The notes under the pieces: generated by a model
Databases searched by the model: none
The model's input: only the letters and a program-made list of their open reading frames with translations
Told to the model about the DNA's origin: nothing
Part shown: piece by piece, positions 31,801-41,211 of the stretch
How the letters are laid out: every line of letters begins with the position of its first letter
How positions within the stretch are numbered: the first letter of the stretch is position 1
NCBI RefSeq assembly: GCF_000143415.4
Contig: NW_003314266.1
Span: 2,859,287-2,923,286, forward strand
DNA from: Selaginella moellendorffii
Lineage: Eukaryota > Streptophyta > Lycopodiopsida > Selaginellales > Selaginellaceae
Reading direction: 5' to 3'
Length of the DNA stretch: 64,000 bases
Position numbers and translations under genes: made by a program

Positions 31801-33726
31801 AAAAGAAAAAGAAAAAAATCGAGATCAAACGTACTTGATGAAAATGTTCAACTTCTTCAAGCGCCGTAATTATGTGTTGAATTTTCCTACCTGCAGTTAC
31901 TGCCTCGGAATAGTCTAAAGAATTAACCTGAGACATTCCATAAGTCCATATACTTATAAAGGTACGATATTGACCTCAGAACACATTTGAGAGAACCATT
32001 GTTGCAAGTTCTCATCTCTGATAGTCCTCGACAGAACCTGTATGTTATACATCACTATGAGAAATTTATGATAATATTAAGGCCGTACCTTAACCCCCGA
32101 AAAGAACGCAGAGAGGTCATTCATGCATTCAGCGACGATCGTCTTGGATTCAGCCCAACGGGATTCTTTTTTCTTCAAAAGTTCACCGTAGACATTCTTA
32201 AGCTCGAACTCCAGCTAAAAGAACAGTCATTAAAAACAGAAAGTGGACAAAGCGCAAACATACCCGTGAAGTGTCCAGCAATAAAGTCAGCAAAGCCATA
32301 TCTTGGTTCGATACCAATTCTCGAAGTTTACGGCTGGTGGTCTGAAATTAAGCATCGCCAGCGTGAACATTTCACAAGGAAAAAAACGTACGATCTTATG
32401 AAGCAGCAGCCATCGTAATGTCGCATTACAGTCCCGGGCACAAGACAGTAGAGTTGAGATATTGTTGAGCACGAAATCCTGATTCAGAACTCCTTCCGAT
32501 AAGAAGGCAGAGAGATCTGACAAGAGTGTCTGGACCTGCCGTCACGACGGTTCTTCAGAAAAATAACCAGCAAAACTGAAACTTCTCACCTTGGAGATTT
32601 GTTCCTGGCTCACAACACGCACAGCAGAAAGCGTAATGCTCGATGAAATTGCGTTCTTTGCCGCTTTGAATCGACTCCATGCACTGAGAAGGTCCACGGT
32701 GAATCCCATAAAGACTGGAAAGTACCCAGTAAACTCTGAAAAACTTGTCCACAATCTCCCGCATCATCACACTATCGGAGTGAAGAATGGTTGGAGCGAA
32801 GTAGAGTAGCACGTAAAGGCTGGCAGCTTGACCAAGAAGAGCTGTAGTTCTGTGATCCGGACTAGGATAGTGCCCGACTTGATTGTACAGGTCGTGAGAC
32901 TTCAGCCTTCCAATTACCGTTTTCACCAGAGAACTCGGCAAAGGAAAGCGTGAAAACGATTCCTCTGGCCTGTGCAGGTTGAGCATCGTTGCCGGGACTG
33001 GTGGCGGGGAACTTTGAAGAAACGCTGTCACAGCCACCACGGGCGAAGATGTTGGCTGAGGATAGTGCCGGCAAAGCGTAGAAATGGAGTCGAAGTTTGG
33101 GACGTCAAACGTGCCTTTACAGCGAAAGTATGAAACCAAAAGGTTCTCTCGGAGTGTTCCATCGAGACGATGTTCAAGGAGAATGAGCACGACGCCTAGA
33201 AGCACCAATGCTTCTACTAGCAGTTGACAACCATCCTCGTTGTGGAGAACGCTTTCGACAGTGCTCTGGATGTAAACACCTTCCTACAAACCGAGCAAAG
33301 AACTGCTAGAACTTAGTCTAAAAAAAACTTGATATAGTTACCTGAAGATCTTCCAGATACCGTGTAAGATCGACATAGTAGTTTACAATGCCATTGAAGA
33401 GCTGGAAGAACCGTTCTAACAAGTAAGAATACTTGTCTCGAAACTCGTCGTCCAGGGAAGATAGCTCAGCATTTGATTCTATACGCTCCTCGAAAACATC
33501 AGGCGACTTGAAGTACCTGCGCATTAATCCACGTTGCATAAATCCAAACTCCAAAGCAAAAAACACACCTGAAATCGAACAGCAGAGGCGCGAAGATGGA
33601 TCCGGGCGACTTAAACTCCTCCGGAACACGATCTGAGAGCCGCAAAAGCTCTGCAATAAGCGCCTGTGCTCGGCTTACCAGCTGAAGAAGCGCTACACCC
33701 ACACTCTGCTCGCAGAAATCCAGCAT
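28812..33726 (-). CDS. WASHC5: strumpellin, WASH complex subunit 5
   Basis: Many short exons (about 25, introns often 50-90 bp) read as a full-length strumpellin homologue. Landmarks in order: MLDFCEQSVGVALLQLVSRA with AELLRLSD; FDFRYFKSPDVFEERI; RYLEDLQEGVYIQSTVESVL; VIGRLKSHDLYNQVGHYPSP and HRTTALLGQAASLYVLLYF; MREIVDKFF; NISTLLSCARDCNATLRWLL. The C-terminal exons read CCPLVAGFATLLHQFHPSHS and WILDFAKYARVSHEVLETSV, ending ESFGTR before a TAG. Human strumpellin has 1159 residues, and this gene is of similar coding size. The protein is the large scaffold of the WASH complex, which drives Arp2/3 actin on endosomes for retromer sorting. Start and end match the family, with no break noticed, so it is probably functional. 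Only the individual internal exon limits are uncertain. Confidence 0.9.
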
Positions 33727-33842
33727 AGCTTTAGAACCCTAAATAGTGTCGCGTCAATTTTTTTGAAAAAAAAATGCCAAGCTTGCATCGATTCCACAAA
33801 GCCTGGAGCTTGGCGTCTTATTTGACCGAGCCTCATTTGAGC

Positions 33843-35142
33843 TCATTCCACCTGCATAGAGCATTCTTGATTGTATAAGAACCAGCAAGCAGTGATCACA
33901 CTCATTTAAGCTTACCTGTCTTGCCTTCTCGCAATTTACGTTCTTGTTTTGCAAGCTCGCGTTTTGCAACTTGAAGTCGTCAAGCTCCTTTTCCTTGAAA
34001 GACGAGTTTAGCTTCTCCAGAAGAATCGCGAAAAATCCTGAGAAGATTACCTTCAATCTTCAGTTTTTCTGGGCTTTTCTTCGTTCTCTTTGAGTTTCAT
34101 TTCATCCCCTTCGAATCTTTGACCACCTTTCGCCAAGTGTCTGTGAAATCAAACAAGCAGTCACGAGTAGTTCATTCCAATCCAAAGCGAAAAAAAAAAA
34201 AAAAAAACGCATGCACCTGCTTGTCCAGCGCGTCCATCATATCTAGAAATCTTTGCCCCTTTCCTTTAGCCTGTATCACACCATAAAAATGTGAAACGCA
34301 CAAGGAAACGGAAATAACATACTTTTGCAAGTGTCTCGCTTCCATTTGACGACATGTTGGCTCTTCTGCCTCCAAGCACCTTCTAGAGTAGCAAAAGCAT
34401 TAAACTGACAGTAAAACACGATCTTTCATAGCTTACCCGAAGCTTGTTGGTACATTGCATAATCTGTATTCGTAGCTGAAATTCTTCTTGCGGATTGAGA
34501 GGTTTTTCACTTTTCACAACCTAGAGATCGAAGTAAAGATCGCGTCACATGTTGGATGGTAGACTTCGTACCTTGTCAGTCAGCTCATCCAGCTTCTCTT
34601 AAATGCTGCACGTTACAACGCAGCTAGTTGTTTGGAGTTCTTTCACCTCCACGGACAGCTTTTGGACTTGGGGCCCTGCAGCTTTTCTCCCTGCCTCGAT
34701 TTGAAAAATCGAGCTTTGAAGAATCGAGTTTCGAAGCTGAACAAGGAAAGTTCTTAGTAAGCTCTTCACAGCGAAAGAAACCTTTCTACCTGTAGTTGCT
34801 GGGACTTATCCACAAGCGCAGTCTCGGTATCCGGAAGTTCCATCTCCGCTCTAAAAAGAAGTTTGCATTCATGATCGAAACAGCAAAAGAAAGAGAAGAG
34901 CGCACCTGGAGTAAGCAAAAATATCCAGTGCGTGAATGGTCCCAAATATCCAATCAGGAGATTATAAAACGCACGAACTAATGACAAGCGTCAGTATAGA
35001 GATCCTGTAAGATTTAGCTGCTGGAGCGCAATCCTAAAGAGACGATCGATCGCGCTCGATCAATCGCCATACCTTGGAAATCCCACGAGATACAAGCTGG
35101 CTTGACATCAATGACGCCGATCTGCGGCGATGTCCCCAGCAT
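33843..35142 (-). CDS. coiled-coil protein, possibly NUF2-like kinetochore subunit
   Basis: Short exons start at an ATG (35142; MLGTSPQIGVIDVKPACISW), then give LLIGYLGPFTHWIF, AEMELPDTETALVDKSQQLQ, RKAAGPQVQKLSVEVKELQ, EKLDELTDKVVKSEKPLN, FQLRIQIMQCTNKLRKVLGG, GKGQRFLDMMDALDKQ, KLKENEEKPRKTED and FKEKELDDFKLQNASLQNKN, ending CEKARQVE. The central coiled coil resembles plant NUF2 just after its calponin-homology domain (VxELQ..., LRxxIxQxxxKLxxxLxxxR). If so, most of the N-terminal CH domain is missing or unrecognised and the protein is short. NUF2 is part of the NDC80 complex that binds microtubules at kinetochores. Exon joints are by eye. The stop lies about 115 bp upstream of the strumpellin start. 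Confidence 0.4.
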
Positions 35143-35243
35143 AAACCCTAAGACGAAATTTTGGCGGGAAATATAATTTAAACTTGCCCACGTTGGCATG
35201 CCACGTGGGTTTATCATCTGGTTGCCCTAAAAACAACAAAAGA
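35143..35243. promoter_or_regulatory. short divergent intergenic region (about 100 bp)
   Basis: The region separates the start codons of the minus-strand coiled-coil gene (35142) and the plus-strand plastid protein gene (35244). It must carry the core promoter or leaders of both. The sequence holds CACGTGG-type and GGCGGGAAA motifs; the latter resembles the E2F site TTTSGCGC only loosely. Confidence 0.45.
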
Positions 35244-35786
35244 ATGAGCTCGGCTATGGCTGCCATTCCAGTGACCGCCCGCGCATTGGGATTGCGGAAG
35301 AATGCCTCGTCCACGCCGCGGCAATCGATCACAGGTGATAGATTCCTTAGATTTCCACACATCGATCGCTTCGCGCTTCCCGCGAGGTCTTCAAGCGACG
35401 AGGATCCTCCGGCTCCGCCGCAAGAAGCCTCCCCGGCCGACTCACAGATAGAAGCGCTGGAGGCGCGGCTCAAATCCAGGCGGCGCAAGCGGAGGAGCGA
35501 TCCAGCGGCGAGCTCGTCGGCGAGGTCCGATCTTCCGACGCGTGAAATCAAGCCCTGGGATCAAATGTCGCTGGGAGAGAAGGCGTATGAGGTCTATGTT
35601 GGTGAGAAGGGGATTCTCTTCTGGCTCAACAAGCTCGCGTACGCATCCATCTTTGTAATCGCTGGAGGATGGATTGTTTTTAGATTTGTTGGGCCGGCTT
35701 TGGGGTGGTACCAGCTTGACAAGCCGCTCTTACCTCCAGACAAGCTCTTTTCAGGCAGTGGTGACGTGAAACCACCATCGACTTAA
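35244..35786 (+). CDS. plastid-targeted single-pass membrane protein
   Basis: An intronless frame of 180 residues. The N-terminal 60 residues or so are rich in Ser, Ala and Arg, fitting a chloroplast transit peptide. A charged coiled-coil-like middle (IEALEARLKSRRRKRRSDPA) is followed by the conserved part KPWDQMSLGEKAYEVYVGEK, GILFWLNKLAYASIFVIAGG, WIVFRFVGPALGWYQLDKPL, with one membrane helix. I recognise this C-terminal pattern from unnamed plant chloroplast proteins that have the same EKAYELYVGEKGLLFWLNK signature. No function is established to my knowledge. Start: the first of two close in-frame ATGs (MSSAMAAIPV). Confidence 0.75.
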   Translation: MSSAMAAIPVTARALGLRKNASSTPRQSITGDRFLRFPHIDRFALPARSSSDEDPPAPPQEASPADSQIEALEARLKSRRRKRRSDPAASSSARSDLPTREIKPWDQMSLGEKAYEVYVGEKGILFWLNKLAYASIFVIAGGWIVFRFVGPALGWYQLDKPLLPPDKLFSGSGDVKPPST

Positions 35787-36258
35787 AAAGTGTAAGTGTA
35801 AGCTCCTGGGTGGGATTGTCTTTTTTTCTACCTTTTGTCTGCCTCACCACAATTGCGTTGTGTTGCTGCTCGTCTGGTTTTCCTTTAAATACTTCGTACT
35901 ATGCAGGCGTTTAGGTGTGATCCCAGAGAGCATCAGTGGCAGCAGCGATGGTTTAATTCGTGATGTTGAGTTTGGTATGTCCTGTGCTGGGTACTTCGTT
36001 TTTTTTTTTTCCTGAGAAAATTCATTGCTCGCATTCCAGGGATTGAAAACCTCCGAGTAGCAGCCAGAGAGATAGCCAGTTGAAATCTTATGAGATGAGA
36101 TAGCATTAGAACAGAGCATCAATCCGGAGCAACAGCTCTAACAAGGTAACTACTTTCTCTTGTTTTTTTTACTCCTTGTTTCTATAGTTTTTCTTTTGCT
36201 TACCATGCACACGCTTTGTTTTGCAGCCGAAAAAAGCCATAGATTTGTGATAACTCAC
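35787..36258. other. 3' UTR region and intergenic spacer
   Basis: The 3' ends of two convergent genes face each other here. A possible intron-like GTAAG...TGCAG arrangement follows the stop codon at 35786. No additional gene is supported. Confidence 0.4.
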
Positions 36259-37752
36259 TCAGTTGCACTGGTTAGCACCGATTCCGACGCGGTTGCCAGT
36301 GCTATCGAACGACATCCGGAACGACTGCTGCTGGATGTTGCCGATGATCGAGAAGTTCTCGCTGTTTGGAGCAAAAGCCAGGCAGTAAGTCCCCGAGTTG
36401 TCCACCGGAACCATGATGTTCTGAGCAGGCAACGCCATGGTAGCACCTCCGTTGAACACAAAGCTCACTGCCGGCAACATTATCGACGATCGCCCAGACA
36501 GGTCGTAGCAAGTGTCAAACAGAGAGAAGCCGCTCGTCATCTTCGCGTCCGACGGCATACCAGCTCGGAAAGCATCCCTCATCGGGTTGTAGGCCGAGGT
36601 GACGAGCCGGGTGACGGCAGTGCCCGAGTCGAGGATCACACCACCGTTTCCAGTCGACGAATCCAGCGAGAGTGAACCCGCCGGGATGTTTACTGAGGTT
36701 CCGCCAACTTTGATGCCGACCATCTCAACATAGTAGAAGGTATCCAGCTTCGGGTTCGTGAGCAGGGTGGTGAACTGAGCATTGGATGCCACTGCCTGGT
36801 TGCCGAAGATGAGCGGCACACTTCCGGTGGACTCTCTAGTCGGCAGGCAGTACGAGAAAACACTGCCGTAGAGCTGGCCGACCTGTGACGGAAACGAGAG
36901 AAGTCCCTTGCCGAGTCCGAGAAGTCCAGCAGCGCCAGTGAAGAGGCCTTGATTGTTGTGGCCGCAGCCGATGGCAACCGAGTTGACAGCGTTGGAACCG
37001 AAGGAAAGAGTCTCGGTGGAGAACTCACCGACAGTGAAGGAGCCATCGCCGTAAGAGACCTGGTACAGGCACTGGTTCCTCCGGCAGCCGCGGATCAAGA
37101 GCTGCTGGCACAGCGAGCTCCCGCAGGTGATGGACTGGAAAGTCGAGGAGAAGGAAGGATTGAACAGAGGGTCCGTCTGGCCGTAGCAGCTCTGGCAAGG
37201 CAGGCATTGGAGCCAGAGAACATCGCTTCCGGTGTCGGCAACCATGTTGACGGTTCGCGGAGGTGTTCCGACTCCGAGAGAGACGAAGTACTCGCCACTG
37301 CCGTCGGAGAGGCCGGATCGCAGCGGCGTCTCGAAGTCCTGCTGCAAGAAGGGGTTGGTGTTCTTGAGGGGATTCGTGAGGCTCGACTTTGGGATCCCGG
37401 CGACTCCGAGGCTGATCCGGGAGGAGATGGACAGGAGGCGGAGCTCGTCACGGTGGAGACGATTGCGGACGAGGCCGTGTACGGTGGCGTTGGCCGGGCG
37501 GTACGGTGAATCTGCCGAATCTCTGTGCATGAGACCGATTTGGAGACCACTGCTGACAGACTCTTCTTTTTCCTCCAGGCCTTGGGTGGAGGAGGAGGAG
37601 GAGCCGCGAGCTGGAGTCACGGGAGTGGGATTTCTTCCGAGGAAGAGAGCGTCGATGCTGATCTTGAGGTACTCTTTGTCGCTGCTGCTAGCTCTGGATT
37701 CCACCGAAGTGACCACCAGGCTGAGAATGCAGACGAGCGCAGCTAGAGCCAT
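36259..37752 (-). CDS. nepenthesin-type aspartic protease (A1B)
   Basis: An intronless 497-residue pepsin-like protease. It has a signal peptide (MALAALVCILSLVVTSVESR) and a propeptide of about 130 residues containing GLQIGLMHRDSADSPYRP. The two catalytic sites are complete: MVADTGSDVLWLQC (D1) and VILDSGTAVTRL (D2). The cysteine-rich nepenthesin insert after D1 (CLPCQSCYGQTDP), the flap SYGDGSFTVGEF, and the C-terminal SIIGNIQQQSFRMSFDS are all present. The sequence is closest to the ASPG1-like group of plant A1B enzymes. These are secreted or guard-cell/apoplastic proteases linked to development and defence. The length is typical and the gene looks functional. Confidence 0.93.
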   Translation of the reverse strand: MALAALVCILSLVVTSVESRASSSDKEYLKISIDALFLGRNPTPVTPARGSSSSSTQGLEEKEESVSSGLQIGLMHRDSADSPYRPANATVHGLVRNRLHRDELRLLSISSRISLGVAGIPKSSLTNPLKNTNPFLQQDFETPLRSGLSDGSGEYFVSLGVGTPPRTVNMVADTGSDVLWLQCLPCQSCYGQTDPLFNPSFSSTFQSITCGSSLCQQLLIRGCRRNQCLYQVSYGDGSFTVGEFSTETLSFGSNAVNSVAIGCGHNNQGLFTGAAGLLGLGKGLLSFPSQVGQLYGSVFSYCLPTRESTGSVPLIFGNQAVASNAQFTTLLTNPKLDTFYYVEMVGIKVGGTSVNIPAGSLSLDSSTGNGGVILDSGTAVTRLVTSAYNPMRDAFRAGMPSDAKMTSGFSLFDTCYDLSGRSSIMLPAVSFVFNGGATMALPAQNIMVPVDNSGTYCLAFAPNSENFSIIGNIQQQSFRMSFDSTGNRVGIGANQCN

Positions 37753-38084
37753 CGTCGCCCCTGCGAGGCAAAGATCGATCGATCAAAGAAAGACGAAGAA
37801 GAGCAAGAAGCAATGCCAGGCACGACGACCCAATCAAGAATCCGAGGCATTTGGCACCGACTTACCGGCTAGAGGAAGCTCCGCGACACGATGAAGCTGC
37901 CCAAGTCCTCCAAATCTCTCGCCGAGCTCACGGTGCCGCGAGCATTCCCCGGGAATTCGAGAAGAACGCGACCAGAAAAGCGAGCCAAGGCCAAAGAAAA
38001 GGAAATTCCTGACAAAAACTCTGGAGCACGGGCAAGGAGGTGGAAGGAAAACACAAGGATCGATCGGTCGAGAGATGGGCTATA

Positions 38085-38098
38085 ACTCTCGCGAGAGT
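38085..38098. promoter_or_regulatory. 14-bp perfect palindrome ACTCTCGCGAGAGT
   Basis: It contains TCTCGCGAGA, a sequence known as a promoter element in animals, and lies about 335 bp upstream of the protease start codon. Its role in plants is not known to me. Confidence 0.35.
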
Positions 38099-38880
38099 AA
38101 AAAAAAGAGCTCCTCCCTCTCAGAGATGGAGGAGATGGTGAAAGAAAGAAGCAAAGCAAGCTCGTGATACCTGTGAGCAAAGAGGCCACATTTATACCAT
38201 ATGGAACAAAAGAGAGAGGGAAAAGTGGGAGCACAGCAAAGTAGCCAGCAGCAGCAGGAACAAGGCAGGCGGGCGGATTATTATAGTCAAATAAACTCGA
38301 TAATTAAGACGCAAAGCTAATCTGCAAAGAAAAAAAAAAACAGAGGAAAACACGACTCTAGATGCTCTCTAAAGTTGAAAAGCGTTTGAGAAGTTAAACT
38401 CACTGTTCTTCGTCCCCAATTTGGATCACTTTCTTTACCACTGTGCATGGTAGAAAAGGTGGGATTTTTACATGCAGCCAACCCGCTTCTCACCTGCCTA
38501 TAATTAAGAAGCACAACGAAGAAGAAGAACACGTCCAGTTTTAACCGATATATTAAATGATCGATGATCGATCTCTCCCCCTGTTTGGTAAGGTAGCTAA
38601 GGTTTTTCTTTTAATTCTCAGTGGCGCCCATGATTCGATCCAATCGAGAGCTAAACTTGGAACGCGGCTCGAGAGACTCGCATCGCCAACCAAAGCTTTT
38701 TTTGGGCGGGCCAAAGTTTTCCAAGCTTCTTGGAAGGATCAAACAAGAGGGGATTTTCTTACTGCTCTTCCGTGAATTTAGTTTGAAGCGTCACAGGAGA
38801 TGTGTGATTCTTGTTAGTTGGAGTAGCGATCTTGCTATTTAGATCCGAGGATTCGTAAGTTTGGTGTTGGATCTTAAACA

Positions 38881-38966
38881 AATGCGCCGCGTACGGCATT
38901 AGAATCAGAACAATGCGCCGCGTACGGCAGTAGACCCAAGTAAATGCCCGCGTACGGCATTAGACC
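38881..38966 (+). repeat. three-copy 31-bp tandem repeat with CGCGTACGGC core
   Basis: Copies start at 38881, 38912 and 38943. Each contains AATGCgcCGCGTACGGCAtTAGA, with one 1-2 bp deletion in the third. The core includes the palindrome CGTACG. Two further CGTACG sites lie at about 39012 and 39050, closer to the aminotransferase start at 39154. Confidence 0.8.
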
Positions 38967-39153
38967 TGGTTACGGTGTCAAAAGACAAGTGAATAAATGA
39001 AGGTGACAGGCCGTACGAGCATTTGTCTTCCATGTTCTTTCGCCAAACTCTCGTACGTAGCGATCCAATGGATATTCTCCCCGTCCACGTCAGCGCACGA
39101 TATACTAATGAGCAAAGTTTTTGCTCTGGCCTAGGGCTTTGGCTGGAGCTGCG

Positions 39154-41046
39154 ATGGCGCTTTCGATCGGCCGGCATTGCGCGCGCTCGCGATCGCTGCT
39201 CCGGAGGCTCTATTCGTCGTCGCCCGATGCCGCGCCGGATCTTCCAGCTCTTCAAATGCCGGCTTTCGATCACGTCCCGCGGCCCTACGCCGGCCCCAGC
39301 GCCGAGGAAGTTCTCGAGAAGCGGAGGAAGTTCATGAATCCCGCAATGTTTCTCTACTACAAGAAGCCTGTGAGTGAGAATTTGTGTCCTTTTGATGGAT
39401 CGATCGATCGCGGGCGTCTTGCAGCTCAATATTGTGGAAGGGAAGATGCAATATCTTTACGATGAGAGTGGAAAGAGGTACTTGGATGCGTTTGCTGGGA
39501 TTGTCACTGTTTCCGTGGGTCATTGCCACCCAGAGGTTGTCCAGGCCGTGATCAAGCAAACCGAGCTCTTGCAGCACACAACCACGATCTATCTACACCA
39601 TGCTGTCGCCGATTATGCTGAAGCTCTCGCGGCAAAAATGCCTGGAAATCTCAAGGTTCTGTGAAAAGTTCTATGTTCTTCTGTAAACTTTTATCTTTCT
39701 TTCCAGGTGGTTTTCTTTGTGAATTCTGGATCAGAGGCTAACGATATGGCAATGCTTATGGCTCGGCTCTACACTAAGTCGTTTGATATTGTTGCTCTAC
39801 GTAATGCCTATCACGGTATGAGCCCGTCTACCATGGGACTTACTGCCCATAGCACCTGGAAATATAGCGTCCCTCAGGTAAAATCTTTCGTGTCGGATCT
39901 AGAGCTGAATTTTTTCTTTCTTTTTTTTCTTTTTCTTTTCTTCTCTTCAGGGATTTGGAGTACACCATGTTTTGAATCCGGATCCCTACAGAGGTCCTTT
40001 TGGAGCTGATGGAAAGCTCTATGCAAACGACATCGCAAATCTTATTGAATCAGCAACACCCGGAAAAGTGGCTGGATTCTTTGCAGAAACAATTCAGGTT
40101 TTGCTTTTATATTCTGTGTGTCGTGAGCCTTTGTCTTTTTTTCTTTTCAGGGTGTTGGCGGCGCCGTGGAACTTGCGCCGGGCTACTTACCAGCAGCCTA
40201 CGAAATAATTCGAAATGCTGGAGGTCTTTGCATCGCGGATGAGGTACAAACCGGGTTTGGCCGCACTGGAAGCCACTATTGGGGATTTGAAACTCAAGAT
40301 GTTCTGCCAGATATCGTGACGATGGCGAAGGTCGGTGTTTGTTTCTTCCTCTTTTTTGCTTGCCAGTGAAGTATATGCTAACTCCAATATCCAGGGAATT
40401 GGAAATGGTCTTCCTCTGGCTGCGGTGGTCACGACACCAGAGATAGCAAGTGTTCTCGCAGAAAGGCTCTTTTTTAATACTTACGGCGGGAATCCCGTGT
40501 GCTCGGCAGCAGGCCATGCTGTGCTGAAGATTTTGGACAAGGAACAGCGTCAGCAGCACTGCGCTACTGTCGGAAACCATCTTCTCGCGAGACTCCGGGC
40601 TTTGCAAGATAAATACGAGCGTACGTATATCCATGCTTTGGTTTAGTTCTAAGAACTCTCCAACTTGATCTTTGCAGTGATAGGAAACGTCAGAGGCAGA
40701 GGTTTGATGCTGGGAGTAGAATTTGTCACCGACAGAGTTGCCAAGACTCCCGCGAAGAATGAGACGATGATGGTGATGGAAAGAATGAAAGGTGAGCTTT
40801 TCGGTTTCTTTGTTTACGCGTTGTCACGGTTTTCTGGGTTTTCTATCTTAGATCTTGGGGTGCTCGTCGGCAAAGGTGGGCGACATGGTAACGCGCTTAG
40901 AATCAAGCCGCCGATGTGCTTCACTCTCGAGGACGCTGGTAAGAACAAACTTGATCAATTAGATTGTCTTTGATAAGTATTCTTAACACTATTTCTTCAC
41001 AGATTTCCTGGTTGATGCGTTGGATCATTCCCTCTCCACGTTTTAA
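39154..41046 (+). CDS. alanine:glyoxylate aminotransferase 2 (class III aminotransferase)
   Basis: A PLP enzyme of the AGXT2/PYD4 group that transfers amino groups from alanine (or beta-alanine-type donors) to glyoxylate or pyruvate, in mitochondria or peroxisomes. It has about nine exons with short introns. The N-terminus ([20 protein letters not shown]) fits a mitochondrial presequence. Motifs in order: [59 protein letters not shown]; the cofactor segment [20 protein letters not shown]; the Schiff-base lysine in [19 protein letters not shown], split by an intron; and [14 protein letters not shown]. The C-terminus is [13 protein letters not shown] and ends DHSLSTF. All catalytic parts are present, and the length is about 470 residues as in relatives. 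Confidence 0.93.
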
Positions 41047-41211
41047 ATCCTTGAGGTGAAAGATCACCTCTCTTTCATATGTGGAAACGCAAAGACTATA
41101 AAAGCGATGATTTGATTCCCTACGGTGGGTATATTCCCGCATCTTTATCTAATTTGTCGAGAGGATATTCCAGGGTGAAATGGCAGGTGGAAGCTTGATC
41201 GTGTTCCATGG

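Larger units (their letters stand above)
37753..39153. other. intergenic region with promoter-like elements and a short tandem repeat
   Basis: About 1.4 kb between divergent genes. It contains the leader of the protease gene, CT-rich stretches, a 14-bp palindrome at 38085-38098 and three copies of a 31-bp repeat at 38881-38966. No coding sequence is supported; the small frames on both strands lack motifs. Confidence 0.5.

Noticed and set aside
34191-34207. A17 homopolymer as a retroposed poly(A) tail
   Set aside because: It lies in an intron of the coiled-coil gene with no retroposed body or target-site duplication beside it.
36949-37894. Plus-strand open frames of about 190-220 codons
   Set aside because: They are antisense to the aspartic protease gene, whose frame holds both catalytic motifs.
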